A stretch of 64,000 bases of DNA, taken from an uncultured Oscillospiraceae bacterium (GTDB taxonomy: Bacteria > Bacillota > Clostridia > Oscillospirales > Oscillospiraceae). This document shows positions 35,803 to 43,859 of the stretch, in pieces. The stretch's first letter is position 1. Each line of letters opens with the position of its first letter. Made by a program: the position numbers and the translations under genes. Below the pieces are notes generated by a model that searched no databases, had not been told where the DNA came from, and was given only the letters and a program-made list of their open reading frames with translations. The DNA lies in assembly GCA_910587255.1 (NCBI GenBank), contig CAJUKT010000060.1, positions 62,001-126,000 of the forward strand, written 5' to 3'.

Positions 35803-36414
35803 TCAGGCCCCCGGCCCGGCGGCCCTGGGCCGCCCCCGCAGCTGTAGGTTGAAAACCGCCTCCCGCAGCATGGTCTCCTCGTCGTTGCACAAATCCAAAA
35901 ACTTGGCCGCGTACAGCACGCAGGAGGGCCGCCCGCTGGGCCGTATGCCCAGCACCTGGCAGCGCAGCACCAGGGGCTGCGCGGTGACGGGGACGACCAC
36001 CTCCACCTGCTCCCCCACCTGGAGGGAATGGTCGGTGAAAAACGCGATCCCGCCCGCGCTCAGGTCGTTGGAGACCACCTCCCTGCGGCCGGTCCAGCTG
36101 CCGCTCAGCGGATAGGCGAAGCTGTGGAACTCCACCACCACCCGCAGGTTCTTGCGCATATCGTGGGCGTCCGCGTTGATTTTGGTGACCTCCAGCTGGA
36201 TCATATCGTTGCGGCTGCGCACGATAACGCCCTCGTAGGAGGGGCCTGTGTCCAGTACGGACAGCAGCTTCAGCTTTTTGTGGGCCAGAATCTCGTCGAT
36301 CTTGCCGTCCTCCACCTGGATCTGCCAGTACTGGCCGCCGGTGCCCCCCTGGACCCGTCCCCGGGCGATGGGGGTGCCCTTGCTGTCCAGCATCAGATAC
36401 AAGCTCTGTTCCAT
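35803..36414 (-). CDS. PilZ-domain c-di-GMP-binding protein
   Basis: A protein of about 203 residues. The ATG at 36414 is preferred to the GTG at 36420 because GGAGG is seven bases upstream. The N-terminal half is a beta-rich domain. The PilZ domain has RKNLR (RxxxR) and NDLSAGG (N/DxSxxG), so c-di-GMP binding is expected. The C-terminus is Pro/Arg-rich. The gene follows the FlhB-like gene almost without gap: the ribosome site lies in the last codons of that gene. It precedes the giant SLH gene by about 70 bases. Confidence 0.85.
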   Translation of the reverse strand: MEQSLYLMLDSKGTPIARGRVQGGTGGQYWQIQVEDGKIDEILAHKKLKLLSVLDTGPSYEGVIVRSRNDMIQLEVTKINADAHDMRKNLRVVVEFHSFAYPLSGSWTGRREVVSNDLSAGGIAFFTDHSLQVGEQVEVVVPVTAQPLVLRCQVLGIRPSGRPSCVLYAAKFLDLCNDEETMLREAVFNLQLRGRPRAAGPGA

Positions 36415-36416
36415 CC

Positions 36417-36767
36417 TCACTCCTCCTGTTCCGCCCGCGTCCCCCGCTCACCGGCCGGGGGCGCCGCCTTGGGCTGTCCGCCTTCTTTCACTTTATTTGG
36501 GTCGAAGTGGAGAAAGTACACATAAATCTCCACAATCGCCTTGTACAGCTCCTCCGGGATCTCCTGGCCCAGCTTCAGCTGGGTCAGGATGGTGGCCAGC
36601 GAGTTGTCCTCATAAATGGGCACGCCGCTGTCCGAGGCCACCTCCACAATTTTTTCCGCCATGTAGCCCATGCCGGAGGCCACAATCACCGGCGCGCTGT
36701 TCCCCGCCTCATATTGGAGGGCCACCGCCTTTTTCGACGGGTTCCGCCTGCCATCATACCTTGACAT
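36417..36767 (-). CDS. Stand-alone FlhB/YscU C-terminal-like protein (YlqH-like)
   Basis: A protein of about 116 residues with no membrane segments that matches only the cytoplasmic domain of FlhB. The NPTH autocleavage motif is present as NPSK, followed by the conserved AVALQYE strand, then VPIYEDNSLATILTQLKLGQEIPEELY, which is written here only to show family match in parts (VPIYEDNSLA; LGQEIPEELY). Bacillus YlqH has this architecture. Full-length FlhB switches type III export specificity; the role of the short form is unknown. The ATG at 36767 lies inside the last codons of the FliK-like gene, a 14-base overlap that implies coupling. Confidence 0.82.
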   Translation of the reverse strand: MSRYDGRRNPSKKAVALQYEAGNSAPVIVASGMGYMAEKIVEVASDSGVPIYEDNSLATILTQLKLGQEIPEELYKAIVEIYVYFLHFDPNKVKEGGQPKAAPPAGERGTRAEQEE

Positions 36768-38178
36768 TGACGCTGTTCTTCCCTTCAAAGATTTTGGGGA
36801 ACACCTCGGTAAGTGTCACCGGGCGCTCCATTTTCCGCACGCTCACCCCGGCGGAGTTGAGCTCGTTGCGGGCGAGAATCCTGGATATGGTCTGCTCGAT
36901 CTCCTTGGAGAAGGGGGCCACCCCCTCGGGACAGGCCACCACAATGCTCACATCCCGCTCCCGGTTGGCCAGGACCACGTCAAACAGCCCCAGCCCCTGC
37001 ACGTCGATCTTAAAGAGGAACTTCATGCACTTCTCGCCCTGTCCCTTGTCCCCCTTCTTCTCCTCCGCGTCGGCGTCCACCCACAGCTCGGAGAACAGCA
37101 TCTTCCCGTCCAGCTCCAGGGGGATGAGGAAATGTGCCAGGGGCATGTACACGCTCTCGTTGACGAGCATGGAGGACACCAGGTTTCGGAACATCTCCTG
37201 CACCTCGGCGCTCCCCTCCCCCCGCAGGGCGCGGGCGGCGGCGGCGGCCAGGTGGTCGGCGAACTGTACGGCGCTTCCCCGCTGTCCGGGGAGGCTGCTT
37301 TGCAGCAGCTTGAGCAGCGACTTGTCGTCCACCCCGCCCAGCATCCCCTTTAGTGTACCATATCCGCTGAGCTGATGGAAGGTCTCCAGCATTTTTTCTT
37401 CCGACCCGTTTTCATACCGGGCCACATCCAGCGCCAGAAGGCTGAGCAGCTCCCGGGGGGTGCCCATGTCGTGGGTCTGCCCCACATAGGAGGACATAAG
37501 GGGGAACACCTTCTGCTGCAAAAGGCTGATGTTTCCCTGCCGGTCCCCGGCGGCCACGCCGTTTTCCAGCTGGGCCAGCAGCTCCCGCAGCTTGTCTCCC
37601 CAGCTGGCGGGCATGGAGTTGGCCATACCCGCCAGATTGCGCAGCAGGTTCCCCTCAATGTGGCCGGTGGACGACCAGTCGCTGTAGCTTTTCAGGAATT
37701 GGAGGATATCCCCCCGCACCCCCTCGGAGTCCGCCCGGGCGTAGGCGTTCCTGAGCATGGCAAACAGGGCCCCGCCAAAGCGGGTCCCCGCCTTCATCTG
37801 CCCGCTGAGGAAATCCAGCAGCTGGGCCTGGTCCATTTTCAGCAGCTCCATCACCTGGGACATCTCATCCGCGATGCCCTCGCTCATGCCGGAGGTGACC
37901 ACCGTCCCCTCCCGGAATATCAGCTTGGCCAGGGCCTGCCCCGCGCCCTGGCTCCGGCGCAGCTGCTGGATAAAGTTCTGGAAATTGGAGTCGTAGCGGA
38001 TCTTTTCACCCGTCTGGCCCGCGTCCTGCTGTTCGGTGCGGTGGTCCGCCCCCGTCACCCGGTCCAGGTCGGGAACGTTCTGCACCTGGTTATTACTGGG
38101 GGAAATTGGGATATTACGGTTGACATTCGTATTGTCATAACCCGGTACCGGGTTGGTTGCTCCCAAAAGGTCAGGCAT
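36754..38178 (-). CDS. FliK/YlqG-like protein
   Basis: A 474-residue soluble protein. The N-terminus is polar and probably disordered, the middle is helical (LAKLIFREGTVVTSGMSEG, LLQSSLPGQRGSAVQFADHL), and the C-terminal 130 residues are compact and beta-rich (MKFLFKIDVQGLGLFDVVL, ISIVVACP-like VSIVVACPEGVAPF). It has the size and partner of Bacillus YlqG, the gene just before ylqH. The C-terminal region resembles hook-length control domains of FliK, which contact FlhB. The partner FlhB-like gene overlaps its end. The start ATG has AGGGGTG seven bases upstream. Confidence 0.65.
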   Translation of the reverse strand: MPDLLGATNPVPGYDNTNVNRNIPISPSNNQVQNVPDLDRVTGADHRTEQQDAGQTGEKIRYDSNFQNFIQQLRRSQGAGQALAKLIFREGTVVTSGMSEGIADEMSQVMELLKMDQAQLLDFLSGQMKAGTRFGGALFAMLRNAYARADSEGVRGDILQFLKSYSDWSSTGHIEGNLLRNLAGMANSMPASWGDKLRELLAQLENGVAAGDRQGNISLLQQKVFPLMSSYVGQTHDMGTPRELLSLLALDVARYENGSEEKMLETFHQLSGYGTLKGMLGGVDDKSLLKLLQSSLPGQRGSAVQFADHLAAAAARALRGEGSAEVQEMFRNLVSSMLVNESVYMPLAHFLIPLELDGKMLFSELWVDADAEEKKGDKGQGEKCMKFLFKIDVQGLGLFDVVLANRERDVSIVVACPEGVAPFSKEIEQTISRILARNELNSAGVSVRKMERPVTLTEVFPKIFEGKNSVNVKV

Positions 38179-38216
38179 TTTTTCACACCCCTGCGATAAA
38201 ACTTGGAAAACCTACT

Positions 38217-38243
38217 TAATTTTCAGCCGCTCCCTGCCGATAA
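38217..38243 (+). promoter_or_regulatory. SigD (sigma-28) type promoter of the che operon
   Basis: TAAT (38217-38220), then exactly 15 bases, then GCCGATAA (38236-38243). The SigD consensus is TAAA-N15-GCCGATAA. It lies 40 bases before the cheA start. Confidence 0.8.
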
Positions 38244-38282
38244 TAACAAAGATAAAAGATATTTACTGAGGTGGTGCTTTTT

Positions 38283-40364
38283 ATGGGCAGCGGAAACGAA
38301 ATTCTGGATATGTACATCTACGAAACCGGCACTCTGCTGGAGCAGTTGGAAACTATCGTCCTGGAGGCGGAAAAGGTGGACACCTTCTCGCAAGAGAACG
38401 TGAACGAAATTTTCCGCATCATGCACACCATCAAGGGCTCCTCCGCCATGATGGAGTTCGACTCCCTGGCCACCGTGGCCCATCGGATTGAGGACATGTT
38501 CTTCATCATCCGGGAGGGCACCATGTCCGTGGTCTCCGAGGAGAACCGTCCGGCGCTGTTTGACGTGGTGTTCCAGTCCATCGACTTCTTCCGGGGCGAG
38601 GTAGAGAAGGTGGAGGCCGATGAGCCTCTTAGCAAAGATATCGACACCTTCCTTTCAAATATTAATACCCTGATCTCCAAAATTAAGGGAGAGGATGTGC
38701 CGGAGGAGGCACCCGCCCCCGTCCCGGCCGCCCCGGCGGCATCCGCCCCCGCAGTCCCCGCCCCGGCCGGCGCGGCAGGCTTCCCCTACGCTTTGCGGGT
38801 GAACTTTGAGGAGGGCTGCGGCATGGAGAGCCTGCGGGCCTTCATGGTGGTCACTGCGGTCAGGGACGTGTGCGGGGAGTCCGACTTCACCTTTGAGCCC
38901 GCCGACGTGGAGACCGATTCCTCCACCTCCGAGAGCATCATCGACAACGGCTTCCACCTGATGTTCAAGACCGCCGGGGACCGGGACAGCGCCATCAGCG
39001 TCATCAAGACGGTGGGCTCCGTCCAGGGCTACCAGTCCTATGACTGCCCGCCGCCGGCAGAGAAGCCCGCTTCCCCCGCGCCTGCGGCCTCTGCCGCCCC
39101 CGCCGCCCAGAGCGCGCCCGTCTCCCCCGCGCCTGCGGCCTCCGCCGCCCCCGCCGCCCAGCAGCAGCAACAGCAGCACCCCAAGGAGACGCTCATCAGC
39201 GTCAACCTGTCCAAGCTGGACCAGCTGTCCGCCGTGGTGGGCGAGATTGTCATCACCGAATCCATGGTCACCTCCTCCCCCGACCTGAAGGGGCTGGTGC
39301 TGGACGCCTTCTCCAAGTCCGCCCGGCAGCTGCGCAAGCTCACCGACGAGCTCCAGGACGTGTCCATGTCCCTGCGCATGGTCCCCGTGTCCAGCGTGTT
39401 CCAGAAGATGACCCGTATTGTCCGCGACATGACCAAAAAGCTCAACCGCCCGGCCAAGCTCACCCTGATCGGCGAGAACACCGAGGTGGATAAGACCATC
39501 GTGGACTCCATCGGCGACCCCATCATGCACATGATCCGCAACTCCATGGATCACGGCATTGAGGAGAGCCAGGAGGAGCGCGTGGCCGCCGGCAAGGACC
39601 CGGTGGGCGAGATCATCCTGTCCGCCCGGGACACCGGCAGCGAGGTCATCATCGAGATCATCGACGACGGCCGGGGCGTCAACGACGAGGCCGTGCTGGC
39701 CAAGGCCATCCGCCAGGGCATCGCCTCCCCCGACGTGGAGTACAGCCACAAGGAGATCCTCAACTTCCTGTTGGCCCCCGGCTTCTCCACCAACACCGAG
39801 GTCACCGAATTCTCCGGCCGCGGCGTGGGCATGGATGTGGTAAAGCGGGGCGTGGAGGAGCTGGGCGGCACCGTGTCCATCTCCAGCGAGCTGGGCCGCG
39901 GCATGACCACCACCATCCGCATCCCGCTGACCATGGCCATTATGGACGGCATGGAGGTGGCGGTGGGCGATTCCATCTTCACTATCCCCATTAACAACAT
40001 CCTGTCCACCATGAAGGTGGCCGCCAAGGACGTGATCCACGACTCCAGCAGCGGCGAGATCATCAAGTGCCAGGGCAATTTCTATCCCATCGTCCGGGCC
40101 AAGCAGCTCTACCAGCTCCAGCACGGCTGCACCAACATCGAGGACGGCGTGCTCATCTGGCTGGAGGCGGGGGACCACTCCTACTGCCTGTTCGTGGATG
40201 AGCTGCTGGGCCAGCAGCAGGTGGTGGTCAAACAGCTGCCCGCCTATGTGAACAGCTACAATATCAAGAATTACGGCATCAACGGCTGTACCCTGCGCAG
40301 CGACGGCAGCATCAGCATCATCCTGGACGTGGCCAACCTCTATTCCGCCGCCCGGGGTATGTGA
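38283..40364 (+). CDS. cheA: CheA chemotaxis histidine kinase
   Basis: A 693-residue protein, with the ATG at 38283 after GAGGTGG (an upstream in-frame GTG is less well placed). The HPt domain has phospho-acceptor His48 (HTIKGSSAMM). A P2-like domain (about 160-250) lies between Ala/Pro-rich linkers. The dimerisation domain (SVNLSKLDQLSAVVGEIV) is followed by the HATPase domain (HMIRNSMDHGIE, DDGRGV, GRGVGMDVV) and a C-terminal CheW-like domain. It receives signals from chemoreceptors through CheW and phosphorylates CheY and CheB. The linker contains two 39-bp direct repeats (39072-39110 and 39123-39161, one mismatch) and a poly-Gln run. Confidence 0.95.
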   Translation: MGSGNEILDMYIYETGTLLEQLETIVLEAEKVDTFSQENVNEIFRIMHTIKGSSAMMEFDSLATVAHRIEDMFFIIREGTMSVVSEENRPALFDVVFQSIDFFRGEVEKVEADEPLSKDIDTFLSNINTLISKIKGEDVPEEAPAPVPAAPAASAPAVPAPAGAAGFPYALRVNFEEGCGMESLRAFMVVTAVRDVCGESDFTFEPADVETDSSTSESIIDNGFHLMFKTAGDRDSAISVIKTVGSVQGYQSYDCPPPAEKPASPAPAASAAPAAQSAPVSPAPAASAAPAAQQQQQQHPKETLISVNLSKLDQLSAVVGEIVITESMVTSSPDLKGLVLDAFSKSARQLRKLTDELQDVSMSLRMVPVSSVFQKMTRIVRDMTKKLNRPAKLTLIGENTEVDKTIVDSIGDPIMHMIRNSMDHGIEESQEERVAAGKDPVGEIILSARDTGSEVIIEIIDDGRGVNDEAVLAKAIRQGIASPDVEYSHKEILNFLLAPGFSTNTEVTEFSGRGVGMDVVKRGVEELGGTVSISSELGRGMTTTIRIPLTMAIMDGMEVAVGDSIFTIPINNILSTMKVAAKDVIHDSSSGEIIKCQGNFYPIVRAKQLYQLQHGCTNIEDGVLIWLEAGDHSYCLFVDELLGQQQVVVKQLPAYVNSYNIKNYGINGCTLRSDGSISIILDVANLYSAARGM
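39072..39161 (+). repeat. 39-bp direct repeat in the cheA linker
   Basis: Two 39-base copies, spaced 51 bases apart start to start, differ at one base and encode SPAPAASAAPAAQ twice. A CAG-rich tract encoding Gln follows. Length change by slippage or recombination would stay in frame. Confidence 0.75.
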
Positions 40365-40379
40365 TAAGGAGAGAAGAAT

Positions 40380-40862
40380 ATGAATGACGAGATTCTGTTC
40401 GCCCGCGAGGACGAGATGGAAGCCCTGAACACCGTGGACGACACGGTGGATTCCCAAAAATACCTCATTTTCATGGCCGGCCATCTGAAGCTGGGCGTGG
40501 TGGCTGAGGATGTGGTGGAGATCCTCAATAACCAGCTCATCACCTACCTGCCCATGCTGCCCGACTTCATCCGGGGCATCATCAACATGCGCGGCCAGAT
40601 GATCCCCATCCTGGATATCCGCGCCCGCCTGGGCATGGAGCCCAAGGAGGACGACAGCCTGGTGGTGGTGATCAACCTGGGCGACGTACAGCTGGGCATC
40701 CTGGTGGACGCGGTGGACCAGATGCTGGACATTCCCAAGGTCAACCTCCTCCCCATGCCTGCCAACAGCACCCAGTTGCTGGTATCCGGCATGTGTTCCC
40801 TCCCCGACGGTTCTGGCACCATGATGGTGCTTGACTGTGAGCAGCTGATGCCCAATGAGTAG
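40380..40862 (+). CDS. cheW: CheW coupling protein
   Basis: A 160-residue protein with the standard CheW double beta-barrel (YLIFMAGHLKLGVVAEDVVE; FIRGIINMRGQMIPILDIR). It bridges chemoreceptors and CheA. AAGGAG precedes the ATG. Its last eight bases overlap cheR. Confidence 0.94.
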   Translation: MNDEILFAREDEMEALNTVDDTVDSQKYLIFMAGHLKLGVVAEDVVEILNNQLITYLPMLPDFIRGIINMRGQMIPILDIRARLGMEPKEDDSLVVVINLGDVQLGILVDAVDQMLDIPKVNLLPMPANSTQLLVSGMCSLPDGSGTMMVLDCEQLMPNE

Positions 40863-41700
40863 TATAGGAAACGGAGCGGGCGGCTCTGGCTCCTTTTCCG
40901 CCCTGAGCATCACGGACAGCGACTTCAGCCGCCTGGCCAAGTTTGTCCAGTCCAATTACGGCATCGACCTGAGCCAGAAAAAGCAGCTCATCACCGGTCG
41001 GCTTTCCACCCCCCTGAAGCAGCGGGGCTACACCAGCTTCACCGATTTTGTCAATCATGTGCTTCAGACCAAGGACAATGACCTGATTACCCTGCTGCTG
41101 GATAAGCTGACCACCAACTACACCTTCTTCATGCGGGAAAAGGAGCACCTGGACCTGTTTTGCCAGAAGATCATCCCGGATATCGTCCAGCGCCACCAGA
41201 AGGACAAGACCCTGGCCATCTGGAGCGCGGGGTGTTCCACCGGGGAGGAGCCCTACAACATCACCATGTTCCTCTTCGACTACCTGGGCGCCCAGGCCAG
41301 CCAATGGGATACCCGGCTGCTTGCCACCGACATTTCCAACCGGGCCATGACCGCCGCCAAAAAGGGCGTGTATGAGCTGCCCGACACCATCCCGGCCGAT
41401 TGGAAGAAGAAGTATTTCATCCCCCAGTCCGGCGGGCAGTACCAGGTGGCCCCCAGGGTGCGGGACAATGTGATCTACCAGCCCTTCAACCTGATGGACC
41501 CCATCAAGTTCCGCCGGAAATTCGACGTTATTTTCTGCCGGAACGTGATGATTTACTTTGACCAGCCCACCAAGGACGCCTTGGTCCGCAGGTTCTACGA
41601 CGCCACCGCTCCCGGCGGATATCTGCTCATCAGCAAGTCGGAGAACCTCAGCGCCAATATGCCTTACCGCCGGCTGGCCCCGTCCACATTCCAGAAATGA
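40855..41700 (+). CDS. cheR: CheR chemoreceptor methyltransferase
   Basis: A 281-residue protein. The all-alpha CheR N-terminal domain (SNYGIDLSQKKQLITGRL) is followed by the SAM-binding domain with WSAGCSTGEEPYN, ATDISNRAM and FDVIFCRNVMIYFD. It methylates glutamates of chemoreceptors for adaptation and acts with CheB. The eight-base overlap with cheW implies coupling. Confidence 0.94.
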   Translation: MSSIGNGAGGSGSFSALSITDSDFSRLAKFVQSNYGIDLSQKKQLITGRLSTPLKQRGYTSFTDFVNHVLQTKDNDLITLLLDKLTTNYTFFMREKEHLDLFCQKIIPDIVQRHQKDKTLAIWSAGCSTGEEPYNITMFLFDYLGAQASQWDTRLLATDISNRAMTAAKKGVYELPDTIPADWKKKYFIPQSGGQYQVAPRVRDNVIYQPFNLMDPIKFRRKFDVIFCRNVMIYFDQPTKDALVRRFYDATAPGGYLLISKSENLSANMPYRRLAPSTFQK

Positions 41701-41771
41701 TAATCAAACCGGGCCGATCCGCACCTGCCGGTCGGCCCGGTATTTCCCAAACAGGGAGGTTTTCCTTTATT

Positions 41772-42839
41772 ATGCCTATTCCCATAACCACAGCCCCGCT
41801 GAAAAAGGTCCGCGTCATGGTGGTAGATGACTCCATGCTGGCCCGCAGCCTTATCATCAAGGGCCTGTCCGCCCACCCCAGGATCGAGGTGGTGGGCTAC
41901 GCCATCAACACCTTGGACGCGAAAAACAAAATTCCCCAGTACCAGCCCGATGTCATCACCATGGACGTGGAGATGCCGGGGCAAAGCGGCATCGACTTCC
42001 TCAAGCAGTACCTGCCCACCCATCCCATCCCCGTCATCTTGGTGTCCTCCCTGAATTTAAAGGTATTTGACGCCCTGGCCGTGGGCGCGGTGGACTTTGT
42101 CCGCAAGCCCGACGACCACCAGAGCCCCGAGGCTTTCCTGGCCGGATTGGCCCAGAAGGTGGTCATGGCCGCCACGGCCAGGCCCCGCACTGCCGCCGCC
42201 GTCCCCCAGGCCGGGGCTATCAACGTGGGCGCCGCCCCCAGCCTGGGAGCCAGTCCCAATCTGGACCGGGTTATCATCGGCCTGGGCGCCTCCACCGGCG
42301 GCACCGAGGCCACCCTGGCGGTCATGAAGCGGCTGCCCGCCGACATCCCCCCTATGGTCATCGTCCAGCACATGCCCCCCGGATTCACCAAAATGTATGC
42401 CGAGCGTCTCAACCGCCTGTGTGCCATGGAGGTGCGTGAGGCCCAGAGCGGCGACGAGCTCCACAGGGGCCTGGCGCTCATCGCCCCCGCCGACCTCCAG
42501 TGCCGGGTGGTGCGCATCGGCACCCGCTACACCGTTAACTGCACCCCTGGCGAAAAGGTCAGCGGCCACCGCCCCTCGGTGGACGCCATGTTCTACTCCA
42601 TGGCCGAGACCGTCACCTGCAAAATGGTGGGCATCATCATGACCGGCATGGGCCAGGACGGGGCCCACGGCCTGCTGGAAATGCGCAAAAAGGGCGCCTA
42701 TACCATCGGCCAGGACAAGGAGTCCTCCGTGGTTTACGGTATGCCCGGCGTGGCCCAGAACATCGGCGCGGTGATGATCCAGGCCTCCTGCGAAAACGTA
42801 TCCAACGTCCTGCTGCGGCATCTGAAAACCCTGGGCTGA
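41772..42839 (+). CDS. cheB: CheB chemoreceptor methylesterase/deamidase
   Basis: A 355-residue protein. The receiver domain has its acidic pair at VVDD (19-20) and phospho-acceptor Asp65 in TMDVEMPG. After a linker comes the methylesterase domain with the catalytic Ser in GLGASTGGTEA, His in VIVQHMPPGF and Asp in MTGMGQDGAHG. The ATG at 41772 has GGGAGG 12 bases upstream, a long spacing; an in-frame start at 41697 overlaps the cheR stop and adds non-conserved sequence. It closes the adaptation loop with CheR. Confidence 0.93.
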   Translation: MPIPITTAPLKKVRVMVVDDSMLARSLIIKGLSAHPRIEVVGYAINTLDAKNKIPQYQPDVITMDVEMPGQSGIDFLKQYLPTHPIPVILVSSLNLKVFDALAVGAVDFVRKPDDHQSPEAFLAGLAQKVVMAATARPRTAAAVPQAGAINVGAAPSLGASPNLDRVIIGLGASTGGTEATLAVMKRLPADIPPMVIVQHMPPGFTKMYAERLNRLCAMEVREAQSGDELHRGLALIAPADLQCRVVRIGTRYTVNCTPGEKVSGHRPSVDAMFYSMAETVTCKMVGIIMTGMGQDGAHGLLEMRKKGAYTIGQDKESSVVYGMPGVAQNIGAVMIQASCENVSNVLLRHLKTLG

Positions 42840-42891
42840 GCTTCAGAAATCCAGGAACTGGAAAAGGAAAAATGCCCCAAAGCGCTGTCTT

Positions 42892-42933
42892 CCGCCCGGA
42901 GCCTTCTTCAAAAGGCTCCGGGCGGTTCTGTTT
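42892..42933 (+). terminator. Intrinsic terminator after cheB
   Basis: A perfect 14-bp stem (CCGCCCGGAGCCTT / AAGGCTCCGGGCGG) with a six-base loop, then TTCTGTTTT. It separates the che operon from the flgM operon. Confidence 0.85.
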
Positions 42934-42977
42934 TGGCAAAGAAATTTCCCGCTTTTTCTTATGTTCCCGGTAAGTTT

Positions 42978-42985
42978 GCCGATAT
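42978..42985 (+). promoter_or_regulatory. Possible SigD -10 element before flgM
   Basis: GCCGATAT matches the SigD -10 box closely, but no good TAAA box lies 14-16 bases upstream (TTAT at 42959-42962 is the best). It is 65 bases before the flgM start used here. Confidence 0.45.
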
Positions 42986-43042
42986 AAACATTAGCAGAAG
43001 AGATGGTAAACCTATCGGATGATCAAAAAGGATGTGAGTACT

Positions 43043-43354
43043 GTGCTGACCTCTTCCGGATACGGCGCAATTACCCCAATCGCCCCCGCCAAGGTCTATC
43101 GGACCCGGGCCGGACGCGACGGCCGCCCCCAGGCGGCCCCGGGCATTAACAATTATGACAGCGTGACCCTCTCCGCGCCCAGCCAGGGCAGCCGCTTCCA
43201 TATGGGGCTGGTCAGCCGCCTCTCCCAGGAGGTGCGCACCGCCACCACCACCGGCGATATCGCCGCCCTGCGCCAGCAGGTGGCCTCTGGAGAGTATACC
43301 CCCGATCCCATGGCCATTGCGGCCCGGATCCTGTTTTTAGGTGAGGGACAATAA
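43043..43354 (+). CDS. flgM: FlgM anti-sigma-28 factor
   Basis: A protein of about 103 residues. I place the start at the GTG at 43043 because AAAAGGATGTGA is well spaced for it; the ATG at 43019 is an alternative with a weak ribosome site. The conserved C-terminal FlgM region is clear (VSRLSQEVRTA, then DIAALRQQVASGEYTPDPMAIAARIL, shown in parts: LRQQVASGEYTPDPMAIA). FlgM binds SigD until the hook is complete. The SigD-like element upstream fits its usual feedback control. flgN follows with no gap. Confidence 0.88.
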   Translation: MLTSSGYGAITPIAPAKVYRTRAGRDGRPQAAPGINNYDSVTLSAPSQGSRFHMGLVSRLSQEVRTATTTGDIAALRQQVASGEYTPDPMAIAARILFLGEGQ

Positions 43355-43831
43355 ATGGACGCCTCCTATCAATCTTACCTGAATCTTTTGGGTGAGCTGA
43401 GCGGCAGCCTGGAGCGGCTGGCCCAGCTGGCCCAGGACAAGGCCGCCGTCGTCCGCCAGGACGACCTCATCGGCCTGGACGGCGTGCTCAAGCAGGAGCA
43501 GGCCATGGCCCTCAATCTGCGCGGGCTGGAGCAGCGCAGGCTCAAGCTGGCCGCACAGCTGGGGCTGTCCGGCGTGCCCCTGGCCGACCTGCCGGGCCGC
43601 TGCCCCCCCGAGCTGGAGGTGCAGGCCGGGCGGATGGTGGAGCAGCTGCGCCAGAGCTATTCGATCTACCGCGGCTGCTCGGACATGGCCCGCAACCTTC
43701 TGGAGATCAACCTCCACCAGATTGAAAAGACCATCTCCGCCGCCGGGGTGGACCCCGCCAAGCCCGGCGCGGGCTACCAGCCCCCCGGTGTGGAGCCGCC
43801 CCAAAATATGAAGACAGATTTCCGCGCTTGA
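43355..43831 (+). CDS. flgN: FlgN-type export chaperone
   Basis: A 158-residue, mostly helical coiled-coil protein (LLGELSGSLERLAQLAQDK, VLKQEQAMALNLRGLEQ) of FlgN size. It lies in the conserved place between flgM and flgK. FlgN keeps FlgK and FlgL export-ready. The ATG follows GAGGG at seven bases. Confidence 0.85.
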   Translation: MDASYQSYLNLLGELSGSLERLAQLAQDKAAVVRQDDLIGLDGVLKQEQAMALNLRGLEQRRLKLAAQLGLSGVPLADLPGRCPPELEVQAGRMVEQLRQSYSIYRGCSDMARNLLEINLHQIEKTISAAGVDPAKPGAGYQPPGVEPPQNMKTDFRA

Positions 43832-43859
43832 CCGCGCTTTGTGCTAAAGGAGTATTGCT

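Noticed and set aside
30819..35852. Open frame of about 1680 codons on the plus strand opposite the giant SLH gene
   Set aside because: The minus-strand protein has a signal peptide and SLH domains. The antisense frame has shadow-type composition and no recognisable domain.
39150..39180. CAG-rich tract considered as a phase-variable microsatellite
   Set aside because: The unit is three bases, so slippage would not switch the frame. It is noted only as a length-variable linker.
38655..40955. Open frame on the minus strand opposite cheA-cheW
   Set aside because: His/Val/Gly-rich shadow of two conserved chemotaxis genes.
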